The position numbers and the translations under genes were made by a program. From Paenibacillus cymbidii (lineage in GTDB: Bacteria > Bacillota > Bacilli > Paenibacillales > NBRC-103111), in NCBI RefSeq assembly GCF_004764705.1, contig NZ_SHLX01000001.1, positions 496,001 through 560,000 on the forward strand: 64,000 bases of DNA, given 5' to 3'. Positions 1 to 8,306 of this stretch are shown piece after piece (position 1 is the first letter of the stretch; the number at the start of each line of letters is the position of its first letter). Under the pieces are notes generated by a model. The model was given only the letters and a program-made list of their open reading frames with translations, did no database searches and was not told the DNA's origin.

Positions 1-12
1 TCGGAGGTGGGG

Positions 13-18
13 TATAAT
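13..18 (+). promoter_or_regulatory. Candidate -10 box for rnhB
   Basis: A perfect TATAAT hexamer sits 24 bases before the chosen rnhB start. The matching -35 region would lie outside the window, so the promoter is only half visible. Its position argues against the upstream GTG at 7 as the rnhB start, because transcription from this box would begin downstream of that codon. Confidence 0.45.
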
Positions 19-42
19 GGGGGCACGAGAGGAAGGGACAGG

Positions 43-651
43 ATGCTGGATTACGAAAGCAAGTTATGGGAACAAGGTGTGTGCAGCATCGCCGGAATCG
101 ACGAAGTCGGCCGCGGCTGTTTGTTCGGCGATGTGGTGGCCGCAGCGGTTATTATGCCGCAGGGGCTTGTGATGGAGGAGATCGACGACTCCAAGAAGCT
201 ATCGGAGAAGAAGCGGGACAGGCTGTACGATGAAATCATGGAAGTTGCACTCGGCGTTGGCATTGCCTTTGTCGACAGCGCAACCATTGACCGGATCAAT
301 ATCAAACAAGCGGCGCGGCTGGCGATGAAGCAGGCGCTGGCGCAATTGTCGCCGCAGCCGGACTACTTGCTTGTCGACGCCGAGAAGGTGGACAGTCCGC
401 TGCCGCAGTTGGCTGTTATTCATGGCGATGCGCTCAGCCAGTCGATTGCAGCGGCATCCATCGTCGCCAAAGTGACGCGCGACCGCAAATGTCTGGAATG
501 GGATCTCACTTATCCGGAATACGGCATTGCGATACATAAAGGCTACGCAACCAAACTGCACCGCGAACGCATCGCTTCGCTCGGCCCGTCGCCGATGCAC
601 CGGCGTTCGTTTCTGGGCAACATCGTGTACGAACAGCAGGAACTCTTCTAA
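43..651 (+). CDS. rnhB: Ribonuclease HII
   Basis: Cleaves RNA in RNA-DNA hybrids and removes single ribonucleotides misincorporated in DNA (cytoplasmic, metal dependent). The 202-residue protein shows GIDEVGRG near the N-terminus with the acidic pair D20-E21. Further candidate metal ligands are D112 (in LLVDAEK) and D129 (in IHGDA), followed by the family block SIAAASIVAKVTRD and a C-terminal HKGYATKLHRE segment. Start ATG 43 has an AGGAAGGGA ribosome site; a GTG at 7 is also open but lies upstream of a TATAAT box. After GRG the usual PLAGPV is replaced by CLFGDV. In Bacillus the gene follows rbgA, which would be just outside the window. Confidence 0.95.
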   Translation: MLDYESKLWEQGVCSIAGIDEVGRGCLFGDVVAAAVIMPQGLVMEEIDDSKKLSEKKRDRLYDEIMEVALGVGIAFVDSATIDRINIKQAARLAMKQALAQLSPQPDYLLVDAEKVDSPLPQLAVIHGDALSQSIAAASIVAKVTRDRKCLEWDLTYPEYGIAIHKGYATKLHRERIASLGPSPMHRRSFLGNIVYEQQELF

Positions 652-689
652 GATATGGAAGAGATTGACCGCAAAGGAGGGAAATAGCG

Positions 690-2462
690 ATGAATATCGG
701 GCAACTGCTGCGCGGATTGGTCGGCGAAACCAAGCCGCTTGACGAAGGGAAAGCGCTGGAGCTGAAAGTGGGGCAAATTGTCAAAGGCATCGTGCTGCAG
801 CTGCTAAGCGATCAGGAGGCATTGCTGAACATCGGCGGCGTGCACGTAAAAGCGAAGCTGGAGACGCCGCTGCGGCAAGGGCAGTCGACACTGCTGCAAG
901 TGCAGCCGCAATCTTCGCCCGAGCATATCGTGATGAAGCCGCTGGATGCGGCCGATACGCCGATCGATGGCGATACCGTCACCCAGTTGCTGCGAAGCTT
1001 CGGGATGAAAGACCAACCGGAGCACCGCCAGCTTCTGCAGCAGCTGCACCGGGAAGGTGTCGCGCCCACGAAGGAAACGGTAGAAAGCTTCGTCAAGCTT
1101 GCGGCAGGAGCACCTGCCGGCATTGATCCGGCCGCTTGGCGGGAGTCTGCACTTACCGCGGTTCGCCGGGGGCTGCCGCTCACGGCCGAAACGACGGCGG
1201 CGCTGCACCGCGTCTTGTTCGGCGAGCCGCTGCCCAAGCAGCTCGGCGAATTCGTTCAGCTGGCGGCAAACGCCCTCCGCCAGGACGAAACGGCGCCGCA
1301 GCTGCCGCAACAAGCGCGCGAAGCGCTGCAGCAAGCGGCGCAGCAGGCACAAGGCGTGCTGCGCCTGACAGCGCAAGCGCAGCAGCAGCTCACGGCGGCG
1401 GCGCAGCCGAACGAGCCGTCGCAGTCGCCGGCTCCTGCGACAGCGGCTGCGCCACAAGCAACGGCAGCCGGGGCCGCTTCTCCGGCGGTCGCCGCACAGC
1501 CGCTGCAGTCAGGCACGTCTCCGGCGCAACTGCCGCAGGGGGCTCCTGCGGCAGGGGCCGCTGGCATGCCGCAAGCGCCGGCATCGCCGGCAACGGCACC
1601 GCAGGCGGAGCCGGGGGCGGCAGTCGCGCAGCGCAGCGGCGAAGCGCCGCCGCAAGCGGCACCTGCTGCGCTGCCGGCGGCTCCCGCCGAAGCGGAAGCG
1701 GGCGGCGCGTGGATCGGCAAGCTGCTGAAGGCGCTTGGCGTTGGCCATGAGCGGCAGCTCGTGCGCCTGCCGGACGACGCGCCGGCCGCACGATTGCCGC
1801 AGTCGCTGCTGCCGGGCGCGCCCGGCGAACAGGATGCGCCGCAATCACCGCAAGCGCAGCAAGCCTCCGGCAGCACGCCGCAGCATGCCCAGGCCGCAAG
1901 CGATTCGCTGAAATCGGCGCTGCTCGTGTTGGCCGCAACCGACGGCGTGCCGGAGACGATCAAGGAGAGCGCCCAGCAGGCGCTGCAGCACATCACCGGC
2001 CAGCAGCTGCTGCTGACCGGCGACCGCAACGGCATGCTGGCGCATGTAACGCTGTCGATCCCGTTCTACGATACGGCGACGGGAGAACAGGCGGCAGCGG
2101 TGCACATCCAGACGCGCAAAGGAAAACGCGGCGAGCTTGACGCCGACAATTGCCGGCTGTTGTTCGACCTGCGGATGAAGGCGCTCGGCCAAACGCTCGT
2201 CGACGTCCATGTGTACAATCGGATCGTCACCTTGCACGTGCATAATGACCATCCGCTTGCCGGCGAGCTGCTCGAATCGCATCGCCAAGAAATTACGAGC
2301 GGATTGGCCGGAGCGGGGTTTCAATTTTTGTCGCTGAAATGTTCGCCGTTTCCGGAACCGGACCCCACCGATGTCGATGCTGATACCGTCGCCGTTCCGC
2401 CGGTCGTCGATCGCTCCTTGTACCGTTCAAAGCCTTATAAAGGTGTGGATATGCGCATATGA
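690..2462 (+). CDS. ylqG: YlqG-like protein with FliK-type C-terminal domain
   Basis: 590 residues of unknown function. Residues 1-75 form a compact domain with an S1/OB-like look. Residues about 210-400 are a very Ala/Pro/Gln-rich low-complexity linker. Residues about 450-560 resemble the C-terminal hook-length-control domain of FliK (strands with LSIPF, then a region ending in LVDVHVYNRIVTLHVH). Start ATG 690 has AAAGGAGGG. Its stop overlaps the start of the next gene (ATGA), so the two are coupled. Position after rnhB and before ylqH matches B. subtilis ylqG. The FliK-like reading is my inference from the sequence pattern; the function is not known. Confidence 0.8.
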   Translation: MNIGQLLRGLVGETKPLDEGKALELKVGQIVKGIVLQLLSDQEALLNIGGVHVKAKLETPLRQGQSTLLQVQPQSSPEHIVMKPLDAADTPIDGDTVTQLLRSFGMKDQPEHRQLLQQLHREGVAPTKETVESFVKLAAGAPAGIDPAAWRESALTAVRRGLPLTAETTAALHRVLFGEPLPKQLGEFVQLAANALRQDETAPQLPQQAREALQQAAQQAQGVLRLTAQAQQQLTAAAQPNEPSQSPAPATAAAPQATAAGAASPAVAAQPLQSGTSPAQLPQGAPAAGAAGMPQAPASPATAPQAEPGAAVAQRSGEAPPQAAPAALPAAPAEAEAGGAWIGKLLKALGVGHERQLVRLPDDAPAARLPQSLLPGAPGEQDAPQSPQAQQASGSTPQHAQAASDSLKSALLVLAATDGVPETIKESAQQALQHITGQQLLLTGDRNGMLAHVTLSIPFYDTATGEQAAAVHIQTRKGKRGELDADNCRLLFDLRMKALGQTLVDVHVYNRIVTLHVHNDHPLAGELLESHRQEITSGLAGAGFQFLSLKCSPFPEPDPTDVDADTVAVPPVVDRSLYRSKPYKGVDMRI

Positions 2463-2839
2463 ACGATCGCGACCGTCGCGGCAGCTCCCGCAAGACCGAG
2501 GCTGCTCCGTCCATTTCACCGACCGCATCGCTGCCGACGCAGCAGTCGCAACCGCAGCACCAGACGCCAAAACAGGCTGTAGCGCTGCGCTATACGCCGG
2601 AACGCAACACGGCGCCGGTCGTCGTCGCCAAAGGCAAAGGAATCGTCGCCGACGCCATCGTCAAAAAGGCGCAAGAACACGGCATCCCGGTGCAAGAGGA
2701 CGCATCGCTGGTCGAAGTGTTGTCCAAGCTTGACATCGATCAGGAAATTCCGCCGGAGCTGTACAACCTGGTGGCGGAAATTTTATCGTTCATTTACCGT
2801 TCCGATCAACGCTTGTCGGCGAGGAGGAACGAACCATGA
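2459..2839 (+). CDS. ylqH: YlqH-like protein, free-standing FlhB C-terminal-domain homologue
   Basis: 126 residues. After a Gln/Pro-rich N-terminal 45 residues, the segment ALRYTPERNTAPVVVAKGKG through EIPPELYNLVAEIL lines up with the cytoplasmic domain of FlhB in this same window (AVAVQYDGTKMEAPKVLAKG through IPAELFQAVAEVL). It lacks the NPTH autocleavage motif and all membrane segments of FlhB. It overlaps the upstream ylqG stop and the downstream yraN start by 4 bases each, so the three are likely co-translated. B. subtilis has the same FlhB-like gene after ylqG. A role is not established; modulation of type III export specificity is speculation. Confidence 0.85.
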   Translation: MNDRDRRGSSRKTEAAPSISPTASLPTQQSQPQHQTPKQAVALRYTPERNTAPVVVAKGKGIVADAIVKKAQEHGIPVQEDASLVEVLSKLDIDQEIPPELYNLVAEILSFIYRSDQRLSARRNEP

Positions 2840-3234
2840 ACGAACGCGGACGCACCGCCAAACCGGCGGTTCGCGATGCCCGCAAGCGCACCGGCGCGAG
2901 CGGCGAAGCGGCGGCGGCGCGCCATCTCGAGCGGCTCGGTTACAAGACGCTGCATCGCAACTGGCGCTGCCGCACCGGCGAAATCGATATCGTGGCGGAG
3001 GACGGCGATACGCTTGTGTTCGTCGAGGTGCGCACGCGGCGGCGGATAGGTACATTCGGCACGCCGCTGGAGTCCGTCGACGCGCGCAAAATCAGGCAGG
3101 TGCGGGATACGGCGCTTGCGTATCTTCATCTTAACGGCAAGCACGGATGTGCGGTCCGTTTCGACGTCATTGCCGTCACGCTTGGCGACAACGGCGAGGT
3201 GGCCGAGCTGCGCCATGTGAAGATGGCGTTCTGA
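2836..3234 (+). CDS. yraN: UPF0102/YraN family protein (endonuclease-like fold)
   Basis: 132 residues. The core GEIDIVAEDGDTLVFVEVR is the signature of UPF0102 (YraN), a small family with a Holliday-junction-resolvase/PD-(D/E)xK-like fold whose biochemical role is unclear. The basic N-terminal 30 residues precede the motif GEAAAARHLERLGY. The ATG overlaps the ylqH stop. It is convergent with yifB, 26 bases away; YraN and YifB/ComM genes are commonly neighbours, which suggests a shared DNA-processing role, but the sequence does not prove it. The short convergent gap carries only a weak CGCGC/GCGCG hairpin at 3241-3254. Confidence 0.85.
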   Translation: MNERGRTAKPAVRDARKRTGASGEAAAARHLERLGYKTLHRNWRCRTGEIDIVAEDGDTLVFVEVRTRRRIGTFGTPLESVDARKIRQVRDTALAYLHLNGKHGCAVRFDVIAVTLGDNGEVAELRHVKMAF

Positions 3235-3260
3235 TTACCACGCGCTTACGCGCGCCTCAT

Positions 3261-4826
3261 TCACAGCAGCGGCTTGCGATCCAGGCTGCGGTATTGCAGC
3301 GCTTCCGCCACATGCGGCATTCGAATGATGTCGCTGCCTTCCAAATCGGCGATCGTGCGGGCGATTTTGAGAATGCGCTCGTGTGCCCGAACGCTCAGCG
3401 CCAGCGTCTGGAACGCCAACTGCAGCATTTTCTCCACGCCCGGCTCCAGCTTGCAATGGCGACGCAACTGACGGCCGCCGAGCTCGCCGTTGAACGGCAG
3501 CAAGCCGCTGCCATAGCGCATGCGCTGCATGGCGCGGGCCGCCTCGACGCGTGCGCGCATCTCCGCCGAAGACAGCGACGTATGCCCGTGCGAAACGGCA
3601 GCCAAATCGTCCAAGCCGATGCGCGGCACATCGACCTGCATGTCGATGCGGTCGAGCAGCGGACCGGACAAGCGAGACAAATAGTGAGCCACTTTATGCG
3701 GGCTGCAGCTGCAGCTTCGTTCCGGCGTTTCGGCGCCGTAATAACCGCAGGGACACGGATTCATCGAAGCGGCAAGCAGCACGTGCGACGGGAAGGTGAA
3801 CACGGCTCGCGCCCGCCCGATCGTGATATGGCGATCCTCGAGCGGCTGGCGCAGCACTTCGAGCGACTGCCGCGAAAACTCTGGCATTTCATCAAGAAAC
3901 AGCACGCCGCGATGCGCCAGGCTGCATTCCCCTGGCTTCGGCACGGAACCGCCGCCGACAAGCCCCGCCGCCGATATCGTATGATGCGGCGCGCGGAACG
4001 GGCGCTGCCGAAGCAAACCCGAACGGCCGCCGAGCTTGCCGGCAACGCTGTACAGCTTCGTTACTTCAAGCGCCTCCTCATCATCGAGTTCCGGCAGAAT
4101 GGTCGGCAGCCGGCGGACGAGCATCGTTTTGCCCGTGCCCGGCGGGCCGACGAGCATGATATTGTGCATGCCGGCAGCCGCGATCGTCAATGCGCGCTTC
4201 GCATGCAGTTGGCCGAACACGTCGGCGTAATCGAGCGCAGCTTCGCCGAATCCGGCTCCCGACGCCGCCGCGGCCGCGACATCCCCGTCCGCCGCGCGGA
4301 AAGCGCGTTCGTCAGCCGGCACCGCCTCTTCGCCGGTCAGCTCGAGCAAATGGCGCAGCGGCCGCACGCGAATGCCGCCGATCAGCGACGCCTCCCGCGC
4401 GTTAAGCGCCGGCAGCGTGACGCTGGACAGCGCCGAGCGTCGCGCTTCGTCAACCATCGACAACACCCCCGCGACCGGCCGCAGCGCACCGTCCAGCGCC
4501 AGCTCGCCGATCAGCAGCGTCTCCGCTATCGCCTCCGCCGGCACTTGTCCGCTCGTGACCAGAATGGCGGCTGCAATCGCCAAATCGAACGAAGCTCCTT
4601 CCTTGCGCACATCGGCCGGTGCCAAATTGACCGTGATGCGCTGCATCGGGAAGGAGAAGCCGCAATTTTTGATTGCGGCGCGTACCCGCTCCATCGATTC
4701 GCGGATGGCCGAGTCGGGCAAACCGACGATGGCGAACTGCGGCAGCCCGCTGGCGATATCGACTTCGACGGTAATCAGCCTGCCTTCGATTCCTTGCACA
4801 CATGCGCTGTACACTTTTCCGAACAC
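3261..4826 (-). CDS. YifB/ComM-type AAA ATPase (Mg-chelatase-like)
   Basis: 521 residues. An N-terminal domain (VYSACVQGIEGRLITVEVD... GLPDSAIRESMERVRAAI) is followed by the Mg-chelatase AAA module: Walker A GPPGTGKTM, Walker B-like GVLFLDEMPEF, then MNPCPCGYYG and the C-terminal LSVRAHERILKIARTIADLE block. Family members such as ComM are hexameric helicases promoting branch migration during natural transformation; the match is by family. The start is taken as GTG 4826, which has GGAAGGAG upstream and matches the usual N-terminus; the open frame runs on to 5015 without family similarity. With dprA in the same window, a role in DNA uptake/recombination is plausible. Confidence 0.9.
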   Translation of the reverse strand: MFGKVYSACVQGIEGRLITVEVDIASGLPQFAIVGLPDSAIRESMERVRAAIKNCGFSFPMQRITVNLAPADVRKEGASFDLAIAAAILVTSGQVPAEAIAETLLIGELALDGALRPVAGVLSMVDEARRSALSSVTLPALNAREASLIGGIRVRPLRHLLELTGEEAVPADERAFRAADGDVAAAAASGAGFGEAALDYADVFGQLHAKRALTIAAAGMHNIMLVGPPGTGKTMLVRRLPTILPELDDEEALEVTKLYSVAGKLGGRSGLLRQRPFRAPHHTISAAGLVGGGSVPKPGECSLAHRGVLFLDEMPEFSRQSLEVLRQPLEDRHITIGRARAVFTFPSHVLLAASMNPCPCGYYGAETPERSCSCSPHKVAHYLSRLSGPLLDRIDMQVDVPRIGLDDLAAVSHGHTSLSSAEMRARVEAARAMQRMRYGSGLLPFNGELGGRQLRRHCKLEPGVEKMLQLAFQTLALSVRAHERILKIARTIADLEGSDIIRMPHVAEALQYRSLDRKPLL

Positions 4827-5058
4827 AAAAAAACACGCTCCTTCCGCATCGTAAACAAACGGCTTCACCGTCTGTTCCGTTCGCTTGGAAAAAGGTGCTT
4901 CCTTATGACCAAACCGATTCGAATCAGTATTATTTTTTGCCCATGTCCTTATTCTTCGCCATCCGTCCCCGAATTCCTGCCGCATAAAGCCGTATAAACG
5001 GAAACAGGAAGGCAAATGTTACGGAAACAACGACATAAAGCGACACGGGAGGCTTATC

Positions 5059-5368
5059 ATGATCCGAAAATGGTTGGTTCTCGCCTTGCTGCTTGCGCTC
5101 GCGCCGGGGGCATACTCTCATGCTGCCGAACCGGCATACGCCAAGTGGGGGGCGGATGGCCATGGCGGAAGCGCAGAAGTGTTATGCCGGCGAGTTGATT
5201 GACTACCGGCACCTGGGTGCGGAGCAAGTTTCGGCAACGGTAACGCAGGAATCGTTCCATTTCTGGATGCGGCAAGGCGGGAAAGAGTTCGGCGTCACCG
5301 TCTCGATTCGTTTTGAAGCGGCAACCGGGCGGGTCGATTCGGTCGTTTGCCGCCGAACGGATCCGTGA
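5059..5368 (+). pseudogene. Secreted DUF3889-type protein, frameshifted
   Basis: Two adjacent frames make one recognisable protein. The ATG at 5059 (GGGAGG upstream) opens a signal peptide, MIRKWLVLALLLALAPG followed by a small-residue region, then EPAYAKW. This frame ends shortly after 5190 without further homology. From about 5150 the other frame gives RMAMAEAQKCYAG through FHFWMRQGGKEFGVTVSI to 5368, typical of DUF3889 (YqzG-like) small secreted Bacillota proteins. Removing one G from the run of six at 5147-5152 restores a continuous 102-residue protein with the expected YAKWGRMAM junction. It may be a true frameshift, a slippage-prone tract or a sequencing error. Function of the family is unknown. 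Confidence 0.75.
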
Positions 5369-5487
5369 AACGCGCCGGAAATTTGGCCCCATTTCGACGT
5401 GTTGCTTCATTATATATAGGCTCGTTTCCGCTTGCCGCGCTGTTGAATGTGGCCGAATTTGGCAATACTGATGTTCGAGGTGATCGT

Positions 5488-5748
5488 ATGCTGGAGCAGC
5501 CGTATTTTTGCCCGAATTGCCGGTCGAACCGGGTCAAGTTTCAACTCGTGACCACGTACACGCAACCGCTGATGAAAAATGCCATCACGGGAGCGATCGT
5601 GGAAACGGGCGACACCGTCCCCGTCAGCGATGCGGAGCCGACGATTCAATGCCGGGTGTGCGGGTTTGCCGGAAATGAGCAGCGGTTTTTGAAGCAGGCG
5701 GAGAAGGAACCGCGCGTACAGACGCCTACGACGTCAACGTTGTTTTGA
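5488..5748 (+). CDS. Small zinc-ribbon-like protein
   Basis: 86 residues. An N-terminal FCPNC and a later IQCRVCGF make a two-knuckle Cys4 set spaced about 45 residues apart, typical of zinc ribbons. The stretch between is rich in Thr/Val and has no membrane segment or signal. The start ATG 5488 has GAGGTGAT just upstream; the frame is open further upstream (from 5347) but without a better start. The stop is 341 bases before sucC. I do not recognise a named family; nucleic-acid or metal binding is a guess from the Cys pattern alone. Confidence 0.65.
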   Translation: MLEQPYFCPNCRSNRVKFQLVTTYTQPLMKNAITGAIVETGDTVPVSDAEPTIQCRVCGFAGNEQRFLKQAEKEPRVQTPTTSTLF

Positions 5749-5894
5749 CCCGCCACCGTCCGTTGCGCAGGTTGCATGCGAACGAACGCGCTCCGCGCAA
5801 CGGGCGGCCCTCCGTTCAAATTCATTTCCCGGACAATGAGATTAGTCGCCATCGTTCTCGATTTTCGAACGATTTCTGCTAAAATTGATGTTCG

Positions 5895-5907
5895 TTTTCG
5901 ACGAAAA
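5895..5907. promoter_or_regulatory. Inverted repeat upstream of the sucC promoter (possible operator)
   Basis: TTTTCG-A-CGAAAA is a perfect 6-bp inverted repeat about 25 bases before the candidate -10 box of sucC. Related TTTTCGAA and TTCGTTTTCG words lie nearby at 5854-5900. Position and symmetry suit a dimeric regulator; which one is not evident. Confidence 0.3.
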
Positions 5908-5931
5908 AGGGAGGAAACGGGCGAAAAAAAG

Positions 5932-5940
5932 TGGTACAAT
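5932..5940 (+). promoter_or_regulatory. Candidate extended -10 promoter for sucCD
   Basis: TGGTACAAT fits the TGnTATAAT extended -10 pattern of sigma-A promoters with one mismatch. No good -35 hexamer is found 17 bases upstream, as is allowed for extended -10 promoters. It would give a leader of about 140 bases before sucC. Confidence 0.4.
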
Positions 5941-6089
5941 GATGAAGGTTTGCATGGGCGGTACGTTCGGGCCACGATTCGACGTGGACTCGTCCATACG
6001 CGGCGCAACCGGTTGGCTGGCGGTCAGCCCCACCGGCGTTGCGGTATTTCGGATCGGTTCGTACATGAAGATAGGAGGAAGCACATTCA

Positions 6090-7256
6090 ATGAACATCCA
6101 TGAATATCAAGGCAAGGAAGTTCTGCGTCAATACGGCGTTGCGGTACCGGAAGGGAAAGTCGCTTTCACCGTGGAGGAAGCAGTAGAAGCGGCGAAGGAG
6201 CTCGGAACGAAGGTAGTGGTAGTCAAAGCGCAAATTCATGCCGGCGGCCGCGGCAAAGCGGGCGGCGTGAAAGTGGCGAAAAGTTTGGACGAGGTGCGTA
6301 CATACGCCAGCGACATCCTCGGCAAAACGCTCGTCACGCACCAAACCGGTCCGGAAGGCAAAGAAGTGAAACGGCTGCTGATCGAACAAGGCTGCGATAT
6401 CAAGAAGGAATATTATGTCGGCGTCGTCGTGGACCGCGGCACGGGCCGGGTCGTCATGATGGCTTCGGAAGAAGGCGGCACGGAAATCGAAGAAGTGGCC
6501 GCTCATACGCCGGAGAAAATTTTCAAAGAAGTGATCGACCCGGCAATCGGGCTGCAGCCATTTCAGGCGCGCAAGCTTGCTTATGCCATTAACATTCCAG
6601 GCGAGCTCGTAAACAAGGCGGTTCAGTTCATGACCGCGCTGTACACGGCTTTCGTTGACAAGGACTGCTCCATTGCCGAAATCAATCCGCTCGTCGTTAC
6701 CGGCGACGGCAATGTAATGGCGCTTGACGCCAAGCTCAATTTCGATTCCAATGCGCTGTTCCGCCATAAAGATATTGTCGCGCTGCGCGACCTGGACGAA
6801 GAAGACGAGAAGGAAATTGCGGCATCCAAATTCGACCTCAGCTACATCGCGCTCGACGGCAACATCGGTTGCATGGTCAACGGCGCAGGTCTGGCGATGG
6901 CGACGATGGACATCATCAAATATTACGGCGGCGAACCGGCCAACTTCCTTGACGTAGGCGGCGGCGCGACGACGGAGAAAGTAACCGAAGCGTTCAAAAT
7001 CATTTTGTCCGACGAAGCGGTCAAAGGCATTTTTGTCAACATTTTCGGCGGTATCATGCGCTGCGACGTTATTGCCAACGGCGTTGTCGAAGCGGCCCGT
7101 CAGCTCGGCCTGACCCGTCCGCTGGTGGTTCGTCTGGAAGGCACGAACGTGGAGCTCGGCAAAAAAATATTGAACGAATCCGGCCTCGATATCATCGCCG
7201 CCGATTCGATGGCGGACGGCGCGCAAAAAATCGTCGCGAAAGTAAAACAAGCCTAA
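6090..7256 (+). CDS. sucC: Succinyl-CoA synthetase (ADP-forming) subunit beta
   Basis: TCA-cycle enzyme converting succinyl-CoA plus ADP and phosphate to succinate, CoA and ATP; the beta subunit carries the ATP-grasp nucleotide site and pairs with SucD. The 388-residue protein begins [17 protein letters not shown], nearly as in B. subtilis SucC, has the ATP-grasp glycine loop [10 protein letters not shown] (50-59), [11 protein letters not shown] and the C-terminal [14 protein letters not shown] strong AGGAGGAA ribosome site fixes the start. sucD follows after 24 bases, in one operon ending at a terminator at 8242-8286. Confidence 0.98.
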   Translation: MNIHEYQGKEVLRQYGVAVPEGKVAFTVEEAVEAAKELGTKVVVVKAQIHAGGRGKAGGVKVAKSLDEVRTYASDILGKTLVTHQTGPEGKEVKRLLIEQGCDIKKEYYVGVVVDRGTGRVVMMASEEGGTEIEEVAAHTPEKIFKEVIDPAIGLQPFQARKLAYAINIPGELVNKAVQFMTALYTAFVDKDCSIAEINPLVVTGDGNVMALDAKLNFDSNALFRHKDIVALRDLDEEDEKEIAASKFDLSYIALDGNIGCMVNGAGLAMATMDIIKYYGGEPANFLDVGGGATTEKVTEAFKIILSDEAVKGIFVNIFGGIMRCDVIANGVVEAARQLGLTRPLVVRLEGTNVELGKKILNESGLDIIAADSMADGAQKIVAKVKQA

Positions 7257-7280
7257 ACCAGATAAGGGTGTGAATAAACG

Positions 7281-8213
7281 ATGAGTATTTTGGTCAACAA
7301 GGATACGAAAGTCATCACACAAAATATGACCGGCAAAACCGGCATGTTTCATACAAAAGGCGGGCTCGACTACGGCACGCAAATGGTAGCGGGCGTGACG
7401 CCGGGCAAAGGCGGCATGAACGTCGACTTTCAGCTCGAGGACGGCACGACCAAGACGCTTCCCGTTTACAATACGGTAGTGGAAGCCGTCAAAGCGACAG
7501 GCGCGACGGCATCGGTCATTTACGTTCCGCCGGCAGCGGCTGCAGACTCGATCATGGAGGCGGTCGACGCCGACCTCGATCTTGTCATTTGTATCACGGA
7601 AGGCATTCCGGTGCTCGATATGGTGAAAGTGTCGCGCTACATGGAAGGCAAACGTACCGTGCTGATCGGACCGAACTGTCCGGGCGTCATAACGCCGGGC
7701 GAGTGCAAAATCGGCATCATGCCGGGCTACATCCATATGCCGGGCCATGTCGGCGTCGTTTCGCGCAGCGGAACGCTCACGTACGAGGCGGTTCACCAGC
7801 TTTCGACACGCGGCATCGGCCAATCGTCGGCAGTCGGCATCGGCGGCGACCCGGTCAAGGGCTCGGAATTTATCGATATTTTGAAGCTGTTTAACGAAGA
7901 TCCGGATACGTACGCGGTCATTATGATCGGCGAAATCGGCGGTTCGGCCGAAGAAGAAGCGGCAGAGTGGATCAAGGCGAACATGACGAAGCCTGTCGTC
8001 GGTTTCATCGGCGGCCAAACGGCGCCTCCGGGCAAACGCATGGGCCATGCCGGCGCGATCATCTCCGGCGGCAAAGGCACGGCGGCAGAGAAAGTGGCAA
8101 CGCTTGAGGCTTGCGGCGTCAAAGTTGCGCCAACCCCGTCGGAAATGGGCTCGACGCTCGTCAGCGTACTCGAAGACAAAGGCTTGCTCGAAAAGTGCAT
8201 TACCAAGAAGTAA
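7281..8213 (+). CDS. sucD: Succinyl-CoA synthetase subunit alpha
   Basis: Partner of SucC; binds CoA and carries the histidine phosphorylated during catalysis. The 310-residue protein has the CoA-binding Rossmann segment ([23 protein letters not shown]), [31 protein letters not shown], and the active-site block [14 protein letters not shown] with the phospho-histidine at H256. Length and order match the family. It shares the sucC transcript and is followed directly by an intrinsic terminator. Confidence 0.98.
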   Translation: MSILVNKDTKVITQNMTGKTGMFHTKGGLDYGTQMVAGVTPGKGGMNVDFQLEDGTTKTLPVYNTVVEAVKATGATASVIYVPPAAAADSIMEAVDADLDLVICITEGIPVLDMVKVSRYMEGKRTVLIGPNCPGVITPGECKIGIMPGYIHMPGHVGVVSRSGTLTYEAVHQLSTRGIGQSSAVGIGGDPVKGSEFIDILKLFNEDPDTYAVIMIGEIGGSAEEEAAEWIKANMTKPVVGFIGGQTAPPGKRMGHAGAIISGGKGTAAEKVATLEACGVKVAPTPSEMGSTLVSVLEDKGLLEKCITKK

Positions 8214-8241
8214 TCGCATAAGCAAGGCCCGAAAAGGTAAG

Positions 8242-8286
8242 CAACCTTTCAACTCCACTTTGGAGCTGGGAGGTTGTTTTTATTTT
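8242..8286 (+). terminator. Intrinsic terminator after sucCD
   Basis: A 15-base arm starting CAACCTTTCAACTCC pairs with GGAGCTGGGAGGTTG across a 5-base loop, with one mismatch and two G-U pairs, and is followed by TTTTTATTTT. It separates sucCD from dprA, whose ribosome site follows at once. Confidence 0.9.
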
Positions 8287-8306
8287 ATAAAACAAAGGAG
8301 AGATTG

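Larger units (their letters stand above)
5749..6089 (+). other. 341-base intergenic region before sucC
   Basis: No convincing gene is seen here. It holds the candidate sucC promoter and a small inverted repeat, listed separately, and the sucC ribosome site ATAGGAGGAA at its end. Short open frames cross it in both strands but have no ribosome site or recognisable protein. The untranslated leader from the candidate promoter would be about 140 bases, long enough for regulation, but I see no known riboswitch. Confidence 0.5.

Noticed and set aside
3147..4997. 616-residue open frame on the + strand opposite yifB
   Set aside because: Arg-rich shadow of the YifB-type gene, which carries full AAA motifs on the - strand.
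4930..5163. Short - strand frame with one membrane segment before yifB
   Set aside because: Overlaps the DUF3889 start region, has no ribosome site at its possible GTG, and no similarity.
6087..8258. 723-residue open frame on the - strand opposite sucC and sucD
   Set aside because: Antisense to two near-certain genes; composition is His/Arg/Phe-rich as expected from the reverse complement of GC-biased codons, with no recognisable domain.
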